64,000 nucleotides of DNA from positions 62,001 through 126,000 of the forward strand of contig CAVXMG010000026.1 of NCBI GenBank assembly GCA_963762735.1, read 5' to 3'. Under the pieces are notes generated by a model that did not search any database, had not been told where the DNA came from, and was given only the letters and a program-made list of their open reading frames with translations. Shown here piece after piece: positions 55,299 to 64,000 of the stretch. A program made the position numbers and the translations under genes. How positions within the stretch are numbered: the stretch's first letter is position 1; every line of letters starts with the position of its first letter. Source of the stretch: DASXKD01 sp963762735. Its GTDB lineage: Bacteria > Actinomycetota > Actinomycetes > Streptosporangiales > Streptosporangiaceae.

Positions 55299-56267
55299 GT
55301 GGCCGTGGGCAGAACACCCCGCCGGCCCGGCCGGGCACGCAGGCGCACGGCGGCCCTCCTGGCCTGCCCGCTCACGCTCGCGCTGCTCGCCGCCTGCCAG
55401 CACGGGGCCGGACCTGCCCGGCATGCCCGGGTGCAGGCAAGCCCGGTGGTGGTGGCCTCGTTCAACTTCCCCGAGAGCGAACTGCTCGCGGCGATCTACG
55501 GGCTGGCCTTGCGGCACGCCGGGATCCCGGTCCAGCTGCGGCTCGACCTCGGCCCGCGTGAGCTGGTCGAACCCGCGCTGGAGCAGGGCCTGGTCGGCCT
55601 GGTCCCCGAATACCTCGGGACCGCGCTGACCAGCATCGAACCACAGCCGAGCGTCACCATGACGGACCCGGCGGCGGTACGGGCTGCCCTGGCCCGTGCC
55701 TTTGCCGCGTGGAACGTCGCGGTGCTCACCCCGGCCCGGGCACAGGACCAGAACGGCGTGGCGGTCACCCGCGCCACCGCGGTACGGCTGCACCTGCGCA
55801 CCGTGAGCGACTTGCGGCGCGCTGCGGGCAGCCTGGCCCTGGGCGGCCCTCCGGAATGCCCGTCCCGGCCGTTCTGCCTGCCCGGGCTGCGCAACGTCTA
55901 CGGCCTGCGGTACGTCCGGTTCCTGCCGTTCGGCACCGAGCAGCAGCGGGTCACCGCGCTGAAGGACGGTGTGGTCAACGCCGCGGTGCTGTTCACCACC
56001 GACGGGAACCTGGCGGACGGGAGCCTGGTCCTGCTCACCGACAGCAGTCACCTGCAGCCCGCGGAGAACGTCGTGCCGGTGGTCACGGCGCGGGCCGTCG
56101 CGCGCTACGGTAAGCGGCTGACCACGGCCGTCAACGCGGTCTCTGCGCAGCTCACCACCACCGGGCTGCTGTTCCTCAACTGGCGCATCGAGGTCGCCGG
56201 CCACAGCGTGCTGGCGGAGGCGCGGGCCTGGCTGGAACGGCACGGCATCCTGCCCCGGCCCGGCTGA
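55299..56267 (+). CDS. ABC-type glycine betaine/osmoprotectant substrate-binding lipoprotein (ProX/OpuAC-like)
   Basis: The 322-residue lipoprotein (lipobox LAAC) starts at GTG 55299 after AAAGAAGG. VVVASFNFPESELLAAIYGL is the start of the QAT-family binding domain, with LVGLVPEYLGTAL, a hallmark of betaine/choline/carnitine binders, followed by VTRATAVRLHLRTVSDLRR and FLNWRIEVAG. It should capture a quaternary ammonium compound. No permease or ATPase gene of the Opu type adjoins it, so it either works with a transporter elsewhere or is an orphan. Its presence near the MttB cluster agrees with a betaine theme. Confidence 0.85.
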   Translation: MAVGRTPRRPGRARRRTAALLACPLTLALLAACQHGAGPARHARVQASPVVVASFNFPESELLAAIYGLALRHAGIPVQLRLDLGPRELVEPALEQGLVGLVPEYLGTALTSIEPQPSVTMTDPAAVRAALARAFAAWNVAVLTPARAQDQNGVAVTRATAVRLHLRTVSDLRRAAGSLALGGPPECPSRPFCLPGLRNVYGLRYVRFLPFGTEQQRVTALKDGVVNAAVLFTTDGNLADGSLVLLTDSSHLQPAENVVPVVTARAVARYGKRLTTAVNAVSAQLTTTGLLFLNWRIEVAGHSVLAEARAWLERHGILPRPG

Positions 56268-56281
56268 TCGCGGCAGGCCGT

Positions 56282-57589
56282 TCATCGCCGGTACGCCTGT
56301 CTTGCCGCCCGCTCCAGCCGCGCCGCCGTGGTGCTGACATCACGCCGGGCGAGGAACTGCTGGAGGATCCCGCGCATCCCGTGTCCCTCGGCGCCGCCGA
56401 AACGGGCCGGCGTCAGGTCGGACAGACTGAACCGGAAGTTGCCGCCCGCCTCCAGCAGGCCGCGCGCGATCGACCTGCTGATCCCGTCGGGGTAGGCCGA
56501 CGGGCTGAGGTTGATGTTCGGGGACACAAAGCCTCCGCGTGCGGCCCAGATCGCCGCTGCCTGGGGGCTGGCCAGGAACCTGATCAGCGCCTCCCCGGCG
56601 GCGGAGCGGCGCATCAGGACCGCGGCGTCGCCGCCCGCCACCAGCATCGGGGTGGACCGGCCGGCCGCGGGGAAGCCGAAGGCGTCGGCGTCGGTGCCGA
56701 GCCGGGCGCGGGCCTGGCCGCTGATGATCCCGGCCACGAAGTCGCCTTCGAACACCATTGCCGCCGCGGGGCGGGGAGCGAAGGTCTCCTGGACGGATTC
56801 GGCGTAGCTGGTCCGCAGCGCCCCGCGTACGCCGCCCGCGATGAAACGCGGGCGAAGCACCCGGGCCAGCAGCCGGAGCACGGCGGTGACCGACGGATCG
56901 GTCCAGGCGATCAGGTGTGCGGCCAGCAGGTCGTAGCGGGCCGGCCCGGACAGCCGGAGGTAGAGGTTGGAGAACCAGTCGGCCAGCGTCCAGCCGTCCG
57001 CCCCGCCGACCGCGAACACGGGCACTCCGCGCCCGGCGAGCCGGTGCTCCAGCAGCACCAGCGTGTCGATTCTGGTGGGCGGCACCACCCCCGCGCGCTC
57101 GAAGACGTCCTCGTTGTACCAGATCAGCGACTTGTCAGCGGCCTTGAACCAGACTCCGTAGAGGGTCGTGCCGACCGAGCCGAGCTGCCGCCAGGCGGCG
57201 TTGTAGTTGCTGGCCACGGCGGCGCCCGCGATCTGGCTGAGCGGCACCAGCAGGTGCTCGGCCGCGTACCTGCGAAGCGGCCCGGGCTGGGGCAGGAACG
57301 CCACGTCCGGCAGTCGGTGCGCTGCCAGCCTGGCCCGCAGGAACACCGGCACGCTGTAACCGGCCGAGGTGTACCGGACGGTCACGCCGGTCCGGCGGGT
57401 GAACGCGCGCAGCACCATTTCGAAGTTTCGCTGTTCCACGCCCGACCACACGGCAGCGACCTCCAGCCGCTGCCCCCGCAGGCCCCGGGACGCCGAAGCT
57501 CCGCCGGCCCCGCAGCCGGACACCAGCGCAGCGGCCACGGCGGCCGCCGTGGCCGCCCGCGCCCGCCTGTGCCATCGCCTGCTGCCCAC
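56282..57589 (-). CDS. ABC-type sugar (family 1) extracellular solute-binding lipoprotein
   Basis: The 435-residue protein has a lipobox (LVSGC) and the family-1 binding fold: LEVAAVWSGVEQRNFEMVLRAF, LPDVAFLPQPGPLRRYA, YNEDVFERAGVVPPT, PAAAMVFEGDFVAGII and the C-terminal GEALIRFLASPQAAAIWAA. Ligands are usually sugars or oligosaccharides. Again no permease genes flank it. It is convergent with the betaine-type binding protein, 14 bp apart. Confidence 0.88.
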   Translation of the reverse strand: MGSRRWHRRARAATAAAVAAALVSGCGAGGASASRGLRGQRLEVAAVWSGVEQRNFEMVLRAFTRRTGVTVRYTSAGYSVPVFLRARLAAHRLPDVAFLPQPGPLRRYAAEHLLVPLSQIAGAAVASNYNAAWRQLGSVGTTLYGVWFKAADKSLIWYNEDVFERAGVVPPTRIDTLVLLEHRLAGRGVPVFAVGGADGWTLADWFSNLYLRLSGPARYDLLAAHLIAWTDPSVTAVLRLLARVLRPRFIAGGVRGALRTSYAESVQETFAPRPAAAMVFEGDFVAGIISGQARARLGTDADAFGFPAAGRSTPMLVAGGDAAVLMRRSAAGEALIRFLASPQAAAIWAARGGFVSPNINLSPSAYPDGISRSIARGLLEAGGNFRFSLSDLTPARFGGAEGHGMRGILQQFLARRDVSTTAARLERAARQAYRR

Positions 57590-57851
57590 GTCCCCGCCTT
57601 CACCTCAGGCCTGTGGCCCTGGATGCTTGGCCCCGCTGCGACAGCGAAGCCATCCCAACCAGGGTGGGCCGCAGGGGGGGCGCGAAGCAGGGCCTTTGGC
57701 CCTGTGATGCCGGCCGTTCGGCCCATGGTCCGGCGCAGCGGCCCGGAAACGATGGACCTAACTGGAATGGCCCATCTTGCAAGGGGCGCCCGACCGGGTG
57801 CACCTGACCGGATACTCCGCGACGTTTCTGCCGGACCAGAAGGGAGCAACA
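57590..57851. other. Intergenic segment with small hairpins
   Basis: The 262 bp between the sugar-binding lipoprotein and the ABC ATPase hold a hairpin CAGGGCC/GGCCCTG (57688-57694 with 57698-57704, TTT loop) and a G-run, resembling but not matching the core of the dispersed repeat. An AGGGAGC Shine-Dalgarno-like motif lies near 57841 before ATG 57852. No promoter is convincing. Confidence 0.4.
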
Positions 57852-58614
57852 ATGACCACGGTCACCACCCCGAGGGCTGCCGGCGTAGGCCAGCAGGCCG
57901 CCGCCCGGACCGTGGATGCGGTCAAGGTCTACGGCACCGGCCAGGTCGAGGTGCGGCCCTGGACGGCGTCACGGTCGAGTTCACCGCCGGCCGCTACACC
58001 GCGATCATGGGCCCGTCCGGCTCGGGCAAGTCGACGCTGCTGCACTGCGCTGGCCGGCCTGGACACCCTCACCTCCGGCAAGGCCTTCATCGGCGACGCC
58101 GACCTCAGCACCCTGAGCGACCAGCAGCTCACCATCTTGCGGCGCGACCACGTGGGGTTCGTGTTCCAGGCGTTCAACCTGGTGCCGACGATCACCGCCG
58201 AGGAGAACATCACCCTGCCGCTGCTGCTGGCGGGCCGCAAGGGCGACCGGGAGTGGATCGCCAAGATCATCGAGACGCTGGACATCGGCAACCGGCTGAA
58301 CCACCGCCCGAGGAGCTGTCCGGCGGCCAGCAGCAGCGGGTCGCGGTGGCCCGGGCGCTGGCCAGCCGCCCGAGATCATCTTCGCCGACGAGCCGACCGG
58401 CAACCTGGACTCCCGCGCCGGCGCGGAGGTGCTCAGCTTCATGCGCCGGGCGGTGGACGAGATGGGCCAGACGATCGTCATGGTCACCCACGACCCGATC
58501 GCCGCGGCCTACGCGGACCGGATCGTGTTCCTGGCCGACGGCCGGATCGTGGACGAGATGCACCAGCCGACGGCCGAGCGGGTGCTCGAGCGCATGAAGC
58601 GGTTCGGGGAGTGA
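57852..58614 (+). CDS. ABC transporter ATPase, LolD/MacB type (four frameshifts)
   Basis: The parts are all present in order: Walker A MGPSGSGKSTLLHC, Q-loop GFVFQAFNLVPTITAEENI, signature ELSGGQQQRVAVARALA, Walker B IIFADEPTGNLDSR and H-loop VMVTHDP. The frame breaks near 57955, 58050, 58315 and 58370. One extra G in CGGCCC and in two CCCGAG sites, and one G fewer after CACTGC, restores 254 codons and a clean stop at 58614. The permease follows by 6 bp. This class powers extracytoplasmic transport or signalling with FtsX-type permeases. Confidence 0.85.
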
Positions 58615-58620
58615 GCCCAC

Positions 58621-61181
58621 ATGTTCAAGGTCATCATGCAGCGGGCTGCTCGCCCGCAAGTTCCGGCTGTTCGCTACCGCCCTGGCGGTGACGCTCGGCG
58701 TCGCGTTCATGGCGGGGACGCTGGTGCTCACCGACACCATCGGGCAGACCTTCAACGACCTGTCCGCCGGCGTCTACAAGGGCACCGACGCGGAGGTCCG
58801 GGCCAAGGCCGTCTTCACCGGGCCCGCGATGGGCGGCGGTGACCAGCGGCCGCTGATCAGCGACTCACTGGTCCAGTCCCTGCGCCGGGTTCCCGGCGTC
58901 GCCGCCGACGAGGGCAGCGCTATGGGATACACCAGGCTGATCGGGAAGAACGGGAAGGCGCTCGGCAACCCGGCGGCGGGCGCGCCCACGCTGGGCGGCA
59001 ACTGGAACCAGGTCTCCCAGCTCAACCCGTGGACGCTGGTGGCCGGCCACCCGCCGCAGGCGGCGGATCAGGTGGTGATCGACAAGAAGAGCGCCACCGA
59101 CGGTCACCTGCGGGTGGGCGACATCACGACCGTGCTGGCGCTGGGCCCGCCGCAGCGCTTCCAGGTCGTGGGGATCGTCAAGTTCGGCACGGCCGACAGC
59201 CCGGGCGGCGCCAGCGTCGCCCTGTTCACCACGCCGGTCGCGCAGCGCCTGGTCGCCGCGCCCGGGAAGGTCACCAGCATCCTGTTCGTCGCCAAGCCGG
59301 GCGTGTCGCAACAGCAGCTGGCCAGCAACCTCCAGACCGCGCTGCCGCACGGGATGGAGGCGGTGACCGGGGCCACCGTCACCAAAGAGATGCAGGATCG
59401 TTCCAGCAGGCTATGGCTTCTTCAACACGTTCATGATGATCTTCGCGGTCATCGCGCTGCTGGTCGGCGCATTCATGATCTTCAACACGTTCTCGATCAC
59501 GGTGGCGCAGCGGACCCGGGAGAACGGCCTGCTGCGGGCGCTGGGCGCGAGCAAGCGCCAGGTGCTCGGCTCGGTGCTCGCGGAAGCGGTGGCCGTCGGC
59601 GTCATCGCGTCGGCCGTCGGGCTGGCAGCGGGAATCGCCGTGGCGGCGGGCCTGAAGGCCCTGCTCAACGGGCTCGGGTTGCTTGGCTTGCCCACCGAGC
59701 GGCCTCGTGTTCAGCACGCGGACGGTCATCGTGGCTGGCCTGGCCGGGCTGCTGGTGACCCTGGTCGCGGCCCTGTCGCCGGCCCGCAAGGCGGCCAAGG
59801 TGTCCCCGGTCGCCGCCATGCAGGAGGTGGCGGCGGGCAGCACCGGCTACGGCTCGAAGGAGCGGATCATGGTCGGCCTGGCCCTGCTCGTGCTCGGCGT
59901 GGCCGCGCTGTTCACCGGCCTGTTCACCAACGTCGCCAGCCAGGTCCTGGTCGTCGGCGTCGGCGCGCTGCTGGTGTTCTTCGCCGTATCGGTGCTGGGC
60001 CGGACCGTCTCGCTGCCGCTGAGCCGCGCGGTCGGCGCCCCGCTGCCGCGCCTGCGTGGCATCCCCGGCAAGCTGGCCAGGCCAAACGCTATGCGCAACC
60101 CCAAGCGCACCGCGGCCAGCGCTCCGCGCTCATGATCGGGGTCGGCCTGGTCGGCTTCATCACGATCCTGGCCTCGTCCACCACCGCGTCCGTCAACTCC
60201 ACCATCGACCGCAGCTTCGCCGGGGACATCGTGATCGACTCCGGCGCGGGCCTGACCGGCGGGATCGATCCGGCGCTCGCCCAGCGGCTCGCCACGCTCC
60301 GCAGGTGTCCGCCGCGGCCGGCGTCCGGGGCGGCCTTGCCGAGATCTTCGGCAAACCGGAGCAGATAGCCGCCGTCGATCCCAGCACCATCGGGAAGATC
60401 TTCCACGTCGGCTCGGCGCAAGGATCGCCAGCGGCCTCGGCCGCACCGGCATCGCCGTCTACTCCGGCGTCGCCACCGCCCACCACCTCAAGGTGGGCAG
60501 CGCGGTGCCGGTCGTGTTCCGGGATACCGGGCCGCAGACGCTGCGGGTCGCGCTGATCTACGGGGATTCCATGGCGGCACCGGCGCAACGCTATTTCCTG
60601 GGCACGCCGCGTTCGATGCCAACTTCACGATCCACTACGACAGCGCCTTGGTGATCCAGAAGGCGCCCGGGGCCAGCACCGCGGCCGCGCTGACGGCGGT
60701 GCGGGCCATCGCGACGAAGTACTCCGGCACCACGGTGATGGACCAGGCGGCGTTCAAGGCCCAGCGGACCAAGCCATACCAGGCACTGCTGAAACTCGTG
60801 TACGTGCTGCTCGCGCTGGCCATCCTCATCGCGCTGCTCGGCATCGGCAACACCCTGGCGCTGTCGATCTTCGAGCGCACCCGGGAACTGGGCGTGATGC
60901 GCGCGGTCGGGATGACCAGGGGCCAGTTGCGGGCCATGATCCGGTGGGAGTCGGTGATCATCGCGCTGCAGGGGACGGCGCTCGGCCTGCTGGTCGGGGT
61001 GTTCTTCGGCTGGGCGCTGGTGCTGGCCATGAAGAGCCAGGGCATCACCGTGTTCAGCCTGCCGGTGCTGAGCCTGGTGATCGTGGTGGGGCTGGCCGCC
61101 CTGGCCGGCTTCGTGGCGGCGATCCTGCCCAGCCGCCGGGCCGCGAAGCTCAACATCCTGCGCGCCATCGTCAGCGAGTAG
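58621..61181 (+). CDS. FtsX-like ABC permease (frameshifted, family length restored)
   Basis: An N-terminal helix (FRLFATALAVTLGVAFMAGT) leads into a large extracytoplasmic domain, a middle FtsX domain (FMIFNTFSITVAQRTRENGL, LRALGASKRQVLGSVLAEAV) and a second FtsX domain at the end (NTLALSIFERTRELGVMRAV, GMTRGQLRAMIRWESVIIAL). Several indels lie near 58650, 59405, 59690, 60115, 60305, 60420 and 60600. The whole span equals about 853 codons, the normal length of two-FtsX-domain permeases, so the breaks are more likely sequence errors than decay. It works with the ATPase just upstream. Confidence 0.83.
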
Positions 61182-61203
61182 CGGCCGTCCTAGGAGGTTC
61201 GCC

Positions 61204-63324
61204 ATGAGCAGGCTTCGGAAGGCCGCGGAGATCCCGGCCGGAAGCTGGACCAAGTGGGTCGTCGTCGGCTTCTGGCTGGCCGTGCTGGTCATCACGTTCC
61301 CGCTGGCCGGAAAGCTCACCGGCGCGGAGAAGAACGAAGCCAAGTCATGGCTGCCCGCGAACGCGGAGTCCACGAAGGTCCTGGACGCACAGGCGCACTT
61401 CCAGTCACCCAACGTCTACCCGGCGGTGGTGGTGTACCAGCGTTCCCCGGGCCTGACCGCCGCGGACCGGGCCAAGGCGGCTGCCGACGCCCGGGCCTTC
61501 GCCCGCCTGCCCTGGGTGGGCCCCGGGCAGGTGGCAGGCCCGCTGCCCGCAGCGGACGGGAAGGCCATCGAGACCGTCCTCAAGGTCAACGTTGGTCAGC
61601 AAGGCTGGGCCGGCACCGCCAAGGCCGCTGACTCGATTCGGGCGATCACCCGGGCGCGCGCGAACGGCCTGGTCTCCTACGTCACCGGACCGCTGGGCAG
61701 TGCGGCGGACAGCAACAAGACGTTCCAGGGCATCGACAGCACGCTGCTGTACTCGACCGTGGTGGTGGTCATCCTGGTCTTGCTGATCACCTACCGCAGC
61801 CCGGTCTTGTGGCTGTTGCCCGTGGTCTCCTCCGCGGTGGCGCTGATCACCGCCGAGGCGGTCATCTACCTGCTGGCAGCGCACGCCGGCCTGACGGTCA
61901 ACGCACAGAGCGTCGGCATCCTGGATGTGCTGGTGTTCGGCGCAAGCACCGACTACGCGCTGCTCATCGTCGCCCGGTACCGCGAGGAACTGCGCCGGCA
62001 CGACCGCCGCCACGCGGCGATGGCAGAGGCGCTGCGCCGGGCCGGCCCGGCGATCATAGCCAGTGGTTCCACCGTCATCGTGGCGCTGCTGACCCTGTCC
62101 GCCGCGGAACTGAACGCGACCAAGAGCCTGGGCCCGGTGCTGGCCATTGGCGTCGCGGTCGGCATGGTCGCCATGCTGACTTTGCTGCCCGCCCTCCTGG
62201 TGGCCTTCCCCCGGGGCATCTTCTGGCCGTATCGGCCCGGCTTCGGGTCGGCCGAGCCGACATACCGGGGGGTGTGGGCGCGGGTCGGCTGGGCCGTCGC
62301 CCGCAGGCCGCGCCGGGTCTGGGTCACCGGCGCCCTGGTGCTTGGCGTCCTGGCGCTCGGACTGACCGGCCTGAAGGCGAGCGGGCTGACCAACGCGCAA
62401 TCGTTCCGCGGGCATCCCGAGTCGGTGGTCGGCGAGGCCGTGCTCGCCCGGCACTTCCCGGCCGGCGCGGGCCAGCCCGTCATCGTCATCGGCAACCGGG
62501 ACGCCGCGACCGCACTGCGGTCCGCCTTCGCCGCCACTCCCGGCATCGTCAGCGTGACGCCACCAGCGGTCCAGGCCGGCCACGCCTACCTGGAAGGGAC
62601 GCTGCAGGCCCCGCCCGACAGCCAGGCCGCCTACACGACCGTCGACCGGGTGCGGGCGGCTGTCCACGCCATCCCAGGCGCCCATGCGCTGGTCGGTGGC
62701 AGTGCCGCCATCAGCCTGGACGTCGCCCGCGCCTCCGGGCACGATCGCAACCTGATCATCCCGCTGATCCTGGTAGTCGTGTTCGTCATCCTGGCATTGC
62801 TACTGCGGGCGCTGGTGGCGCCGCTGGTCCTGATGGCCACCGTGATGCTGTCGTTCGCCGCGGCCATGGGCGTCAGCGCCGTCTTCTTCAACCACGTATT
62901 CGGTTTCGGCGGCGCCGATACCGCTTTCCCGTTGTACGCCTTCGTGTTCCTGGTCGCGCTCGGCATCGACTACAACATCTTCCTGATGACCCGGGTCCGG
63001 GAGGAAGCGCAGCGGTGTGACGCGCGGCACGGCGCGCTCACCGCCCTGGCCGCCACCGGCGGGGTGATCACCTCCGCCGGTTGTGTGCTTGCCGCGACGT
63101 TCGCGGTGCTTGCCACGCTTCCGTCCACCACCTTGACCGAGATAGCGTTCACGGTCGCGTTCGGCATCCTGCTCGACACCCTGATCGTGCGGTCCGTTCT
63201 GGTCACCGCGCTCAACCTCGACCTGGGCCACTGGATGTGGTGGCCAGCCAAGCTGACCCGCAAGCCAGACCCGGCGCTGCCGGAACTCGGCAGCGAGCGG
63301 GCCGCCAGCCTGGCCACGCGCTGA
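61204..63324 (+). CDS. MMPL/RND-family exporter
   Basis: The 706-residue protein has an intact frame, a perfect AGGAGG 6 nt before ATG 61204 and about eleven membrane helices in two halves. Landmarks are NEAKSWLPANAESTKVL, VFGASTDYALLIVARYREEL (the conserved acidic helix of the proton relay) and its counterpart FVFLVALGIDYNIFLMTRVR. MMPL proteins export lipids or hydrophobic compounds using the proton gradient. It follows the FtsX permease by 22 bp and may share its transcript. Confidence 0.94.
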   Translation: MSRLRKAAEIPAGSWTKWVVVGFWLAVLVITFPLAGKLTGAEKNEAKSWLPANAESTKVLDAQAHFQSPNVYPAVVVYQRSPGLTAADRAKAAADARAFARLPWVGPGQVAGPLPAADGKAIETVLKVNVGQQGWAGTAKAADSIRAITRARANGLVSYVTGPLGSAADSNKTFQGIDSTLLYSTVVVVILVLLITYRSPVLWLLPVVSSAVALITAEAVIYLLAAHAGLTVNAQSVGILDVLVFGASTDYALLIVARYREELRRHDRRHAAMAEALRRAGPAIIASGSTVIVALLTLSAAELNATKSLGPVLAIGVAVGMVAMLTLLPALLVAFPRGIFWPYRPGFGSAEPTYRGVWARVGWAVARRPRRVWVTGALVLGVLALGLTGLKASGLTNAQSFRGHPESVVGEAVLARHFPAGAGQPVIVIGNRDAATALRSAFAATPGIVSVTPPAVQAGHAYLEGTLQAPPDSQAAYTTVDRVRAAVHAIPGAHALVGGSAAISLDVARASGHDRNLIIPLILVVVFVILALLLRALVAPLVLMATVMLSFAAAMGVSAVFFNHVFGFGGADTAFPLYAFVFLVALGIDYNIFLMTRVREEAQRCDARHGALTALAATGGVITSAGCVLAATFAVLATLPSTTLTEIAFTVAFGILLDTLIVRSVLVTALNLDLGHWMWWPAKLTRKPDPALPELGSERAASLATR

Positions 63325-63423
63325 GCCGACGCGGGGCCTGGTAACCGGCCAGCAGCACGCCGAGGAACAGGGCGGCCAGCGCGGACAGCCGGTCAGGGCG
63401 TCGGCGGTGGCGGGGGCGCGGCG

Positions 63424-63457
63424 GCCGTGGCCAGCCCGGAACCGGGCTGGCCACGGC
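63424..63457. terminator. Perfect hairpin between MMPL and the secreted repeat gene
   Basis: CGTGGCCAGCCCGG (63426-63439) pairs with CCGGGCTGGCCACG (63442-63455) with a two-base AA gap, extended by two more pairs on each side. It lies between two convergent genes. Confidence 0.75.
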
Positions 63458-63478
63458 GCTCGTGGTGACGGACGGCCG

Positions 63479-64000
63479 CTAAGGCGCGAACGACGCCCCG
63501 TCGAGTGAGGTGAAGCACTGGGCGTTGGAGAAGGGGTCGCCGCTCTGCTGCTGCACGGTCACCACCCCGCTGGGCTGGATGAACAGGCGCCCGTTGGTGG
63601 CGTTACAGAGGTCCACCTTGGCGTAAACGGCCTTGGCGGGGCGGAACCTGGCCGGCAGGGTGAACAGGACCCCGCTGGTGCCGGGCGCGACCGCGCCCTT
63701 GAAGTGGACGACCCCGCCGACGAGGGCCACCGCGGCGTTCGAGGTACTGAACGGGGCATTGGTCCACCCGTTCTGCAGGGTGAGCCCGGTGAACACGGTC
63801 GCCGACGGCGCGAAGGAGGCCCCGTCGAGTGAGGTGAAGCACTGCGCGTCCGCGAAGGTTTCACTGCTCGGGACTTCCACGTCGGTCACGCCACTGGGCT
63901 GGATGTGCAGCCGGCCGTTGGCGGCGTTGCACAGGTCCACAGGGATGTAGACATCCCTGGCCGGGCGGAATCCGCCGGCAGGGTGAACAGGACCGAGTTC
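63479..64000 (-). CDS. Secreted tandem-repeat protein, N-terminus off the window (one frameshift)
   Basis: The visible C-terminal part contains tandem units of about 85 residues: each has NGWTNAPFSTSNAAVALVGG or its relics, FTLPARFRPAKAVY, VDLCNATNGRLFIQPSGVV and AQCFTSLDGASFAP. Two Cys per unit could pair. One base is missing near 63975 between LFTLPA and FRPARDVYIPVDL. The gene starts beyond 64000. I recognise no characterised family; the sandwich-like strands and Cys suggest an exported protein. Confidence 0.7.
   Translation of the reverse strand, partial: ELGPVHPAGGFRPARDVYIPVDLCNAANGRLHIQPSGVTDVEVPSSETFADAQCFTSLDGASFAPSATVFTGLTLQNGWTNAPFSTSNAAVALVGGVVHFKGAVAPGTSGVLFTLPARFRPAKAVYAKVDLCNATNGRLFIQPSGVVTVQQQSGDPFSNAQCFTSLDGASFAP

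Noticed and set aside
1..64000. tRNA, rRNA, CRISPR arrays, transposases or prophage genes
   Set aside because: I looked for tRNA-like cloverleaf arms, regularly spaced repeats and DDE-type or integrase proteins and found none that could be supported. The dispersed repeat is not regularly spaced.

Overview
The window is very GC-rich DNA with strong G/C bias at third codon positions, frequent GTG starts, ATGA/GTGA gene overlaps, leaderless-type promoters and a family set (stand-alone LigD polymerase domain, NB-ARC/TPR regulator, ricin-type lectin, secreted GH6, MMPL and FtsX transporters) that points to a filamentous, aerobic soil-type actinomycete. No genus can be assigned from the sequence alone. 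Many genes are broken by single-base indels next to short G/C runs, and in nearly every case one base restores a family-length protein. This suggests a long-read or draft assembly with residual indels rather than wholesale gene decay.

Layout. 0-3.8 kb: an amidohydrolase cut by the window edge, a HIT hydrolase, a LacI regulator and a secreted GH6 cellulase. 3.9-15.7 kb: a chemosensory operon on the minus strand (GGDEF-EAL protein, two chemoreceptors, CheW, CheA-REC hybrid, CheB, CheR) without flagellar genes. 16-20.3 kb: a secreted NHL-repeat protein, a LigD-type polymerase and a small secreted-repeat protein. 20.6-29.5 kb: a histidine phosphatase, a choline-dehydrogenase-like GMC flavoprotein, a PLP decarboxylase, a secreted lectin, a betaine-aldehyde-type dehydrogenase and an IclR regulator. 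29.8-37.9 kb: a nucleotidyltransferase, a metallophosphoesterase, an APC permease, a dimethylglycine/sarcosine-dehydrogenase-type flavoprotein and EtfBA. 38-42 kb: ArsR/SRPBCC pair, a membrane protein, a STAND ATPase. 42.2-51.5 kb: a corrinoid methyltransferase cluster: MTHFR, DUF1638, a methyltransferase-RACo fusion, corrinoid protein, IclR, MttB-family methyltransferase and a YtcJ amidohydrolase. 51.7-64 kb: a receiver-like Cys-rich protein, a PAP2/kinase/lipoprotein operon, a betaine-type binding lipoprotein, a sugar-type binding lipoprotein, an ABC/FtsX/MMPL export block and a partial secreted repeat protein.

How the genes may work together. The flavoproteins, aldehyde dehydrogenase, permease, ETF, MttB/corrinoid/RACo/MTHFR set and a ProX-like binding protein together look like a pathway for stripping methyl groups from a quaternary amine such as choline/glycine betaine. 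The oxidative steps would run from choline to betaine, a corrinoid relay would move one methyl to tetrahydrofolate, MTHFR would oxidise methyl-THF, and the DMGDH-like enzyme plus ETF would take the next methyl groups. This is inferred from families and neighbourhood; no substrate is proven.

The most unusual structures are (i) a 927-residue protein joining a pterin-dependent methyltransferase to the ferredoxin/ASKHA activator of corrinoid proteins, and (ii) a dispersed repeat made of a sequence-variable hairpin followed by a conserved G/C-tract core. The repeat lies in frame inside three protein genes (GGDEF-EAL, DMGDH-like, etfB) and between genes at two other places.
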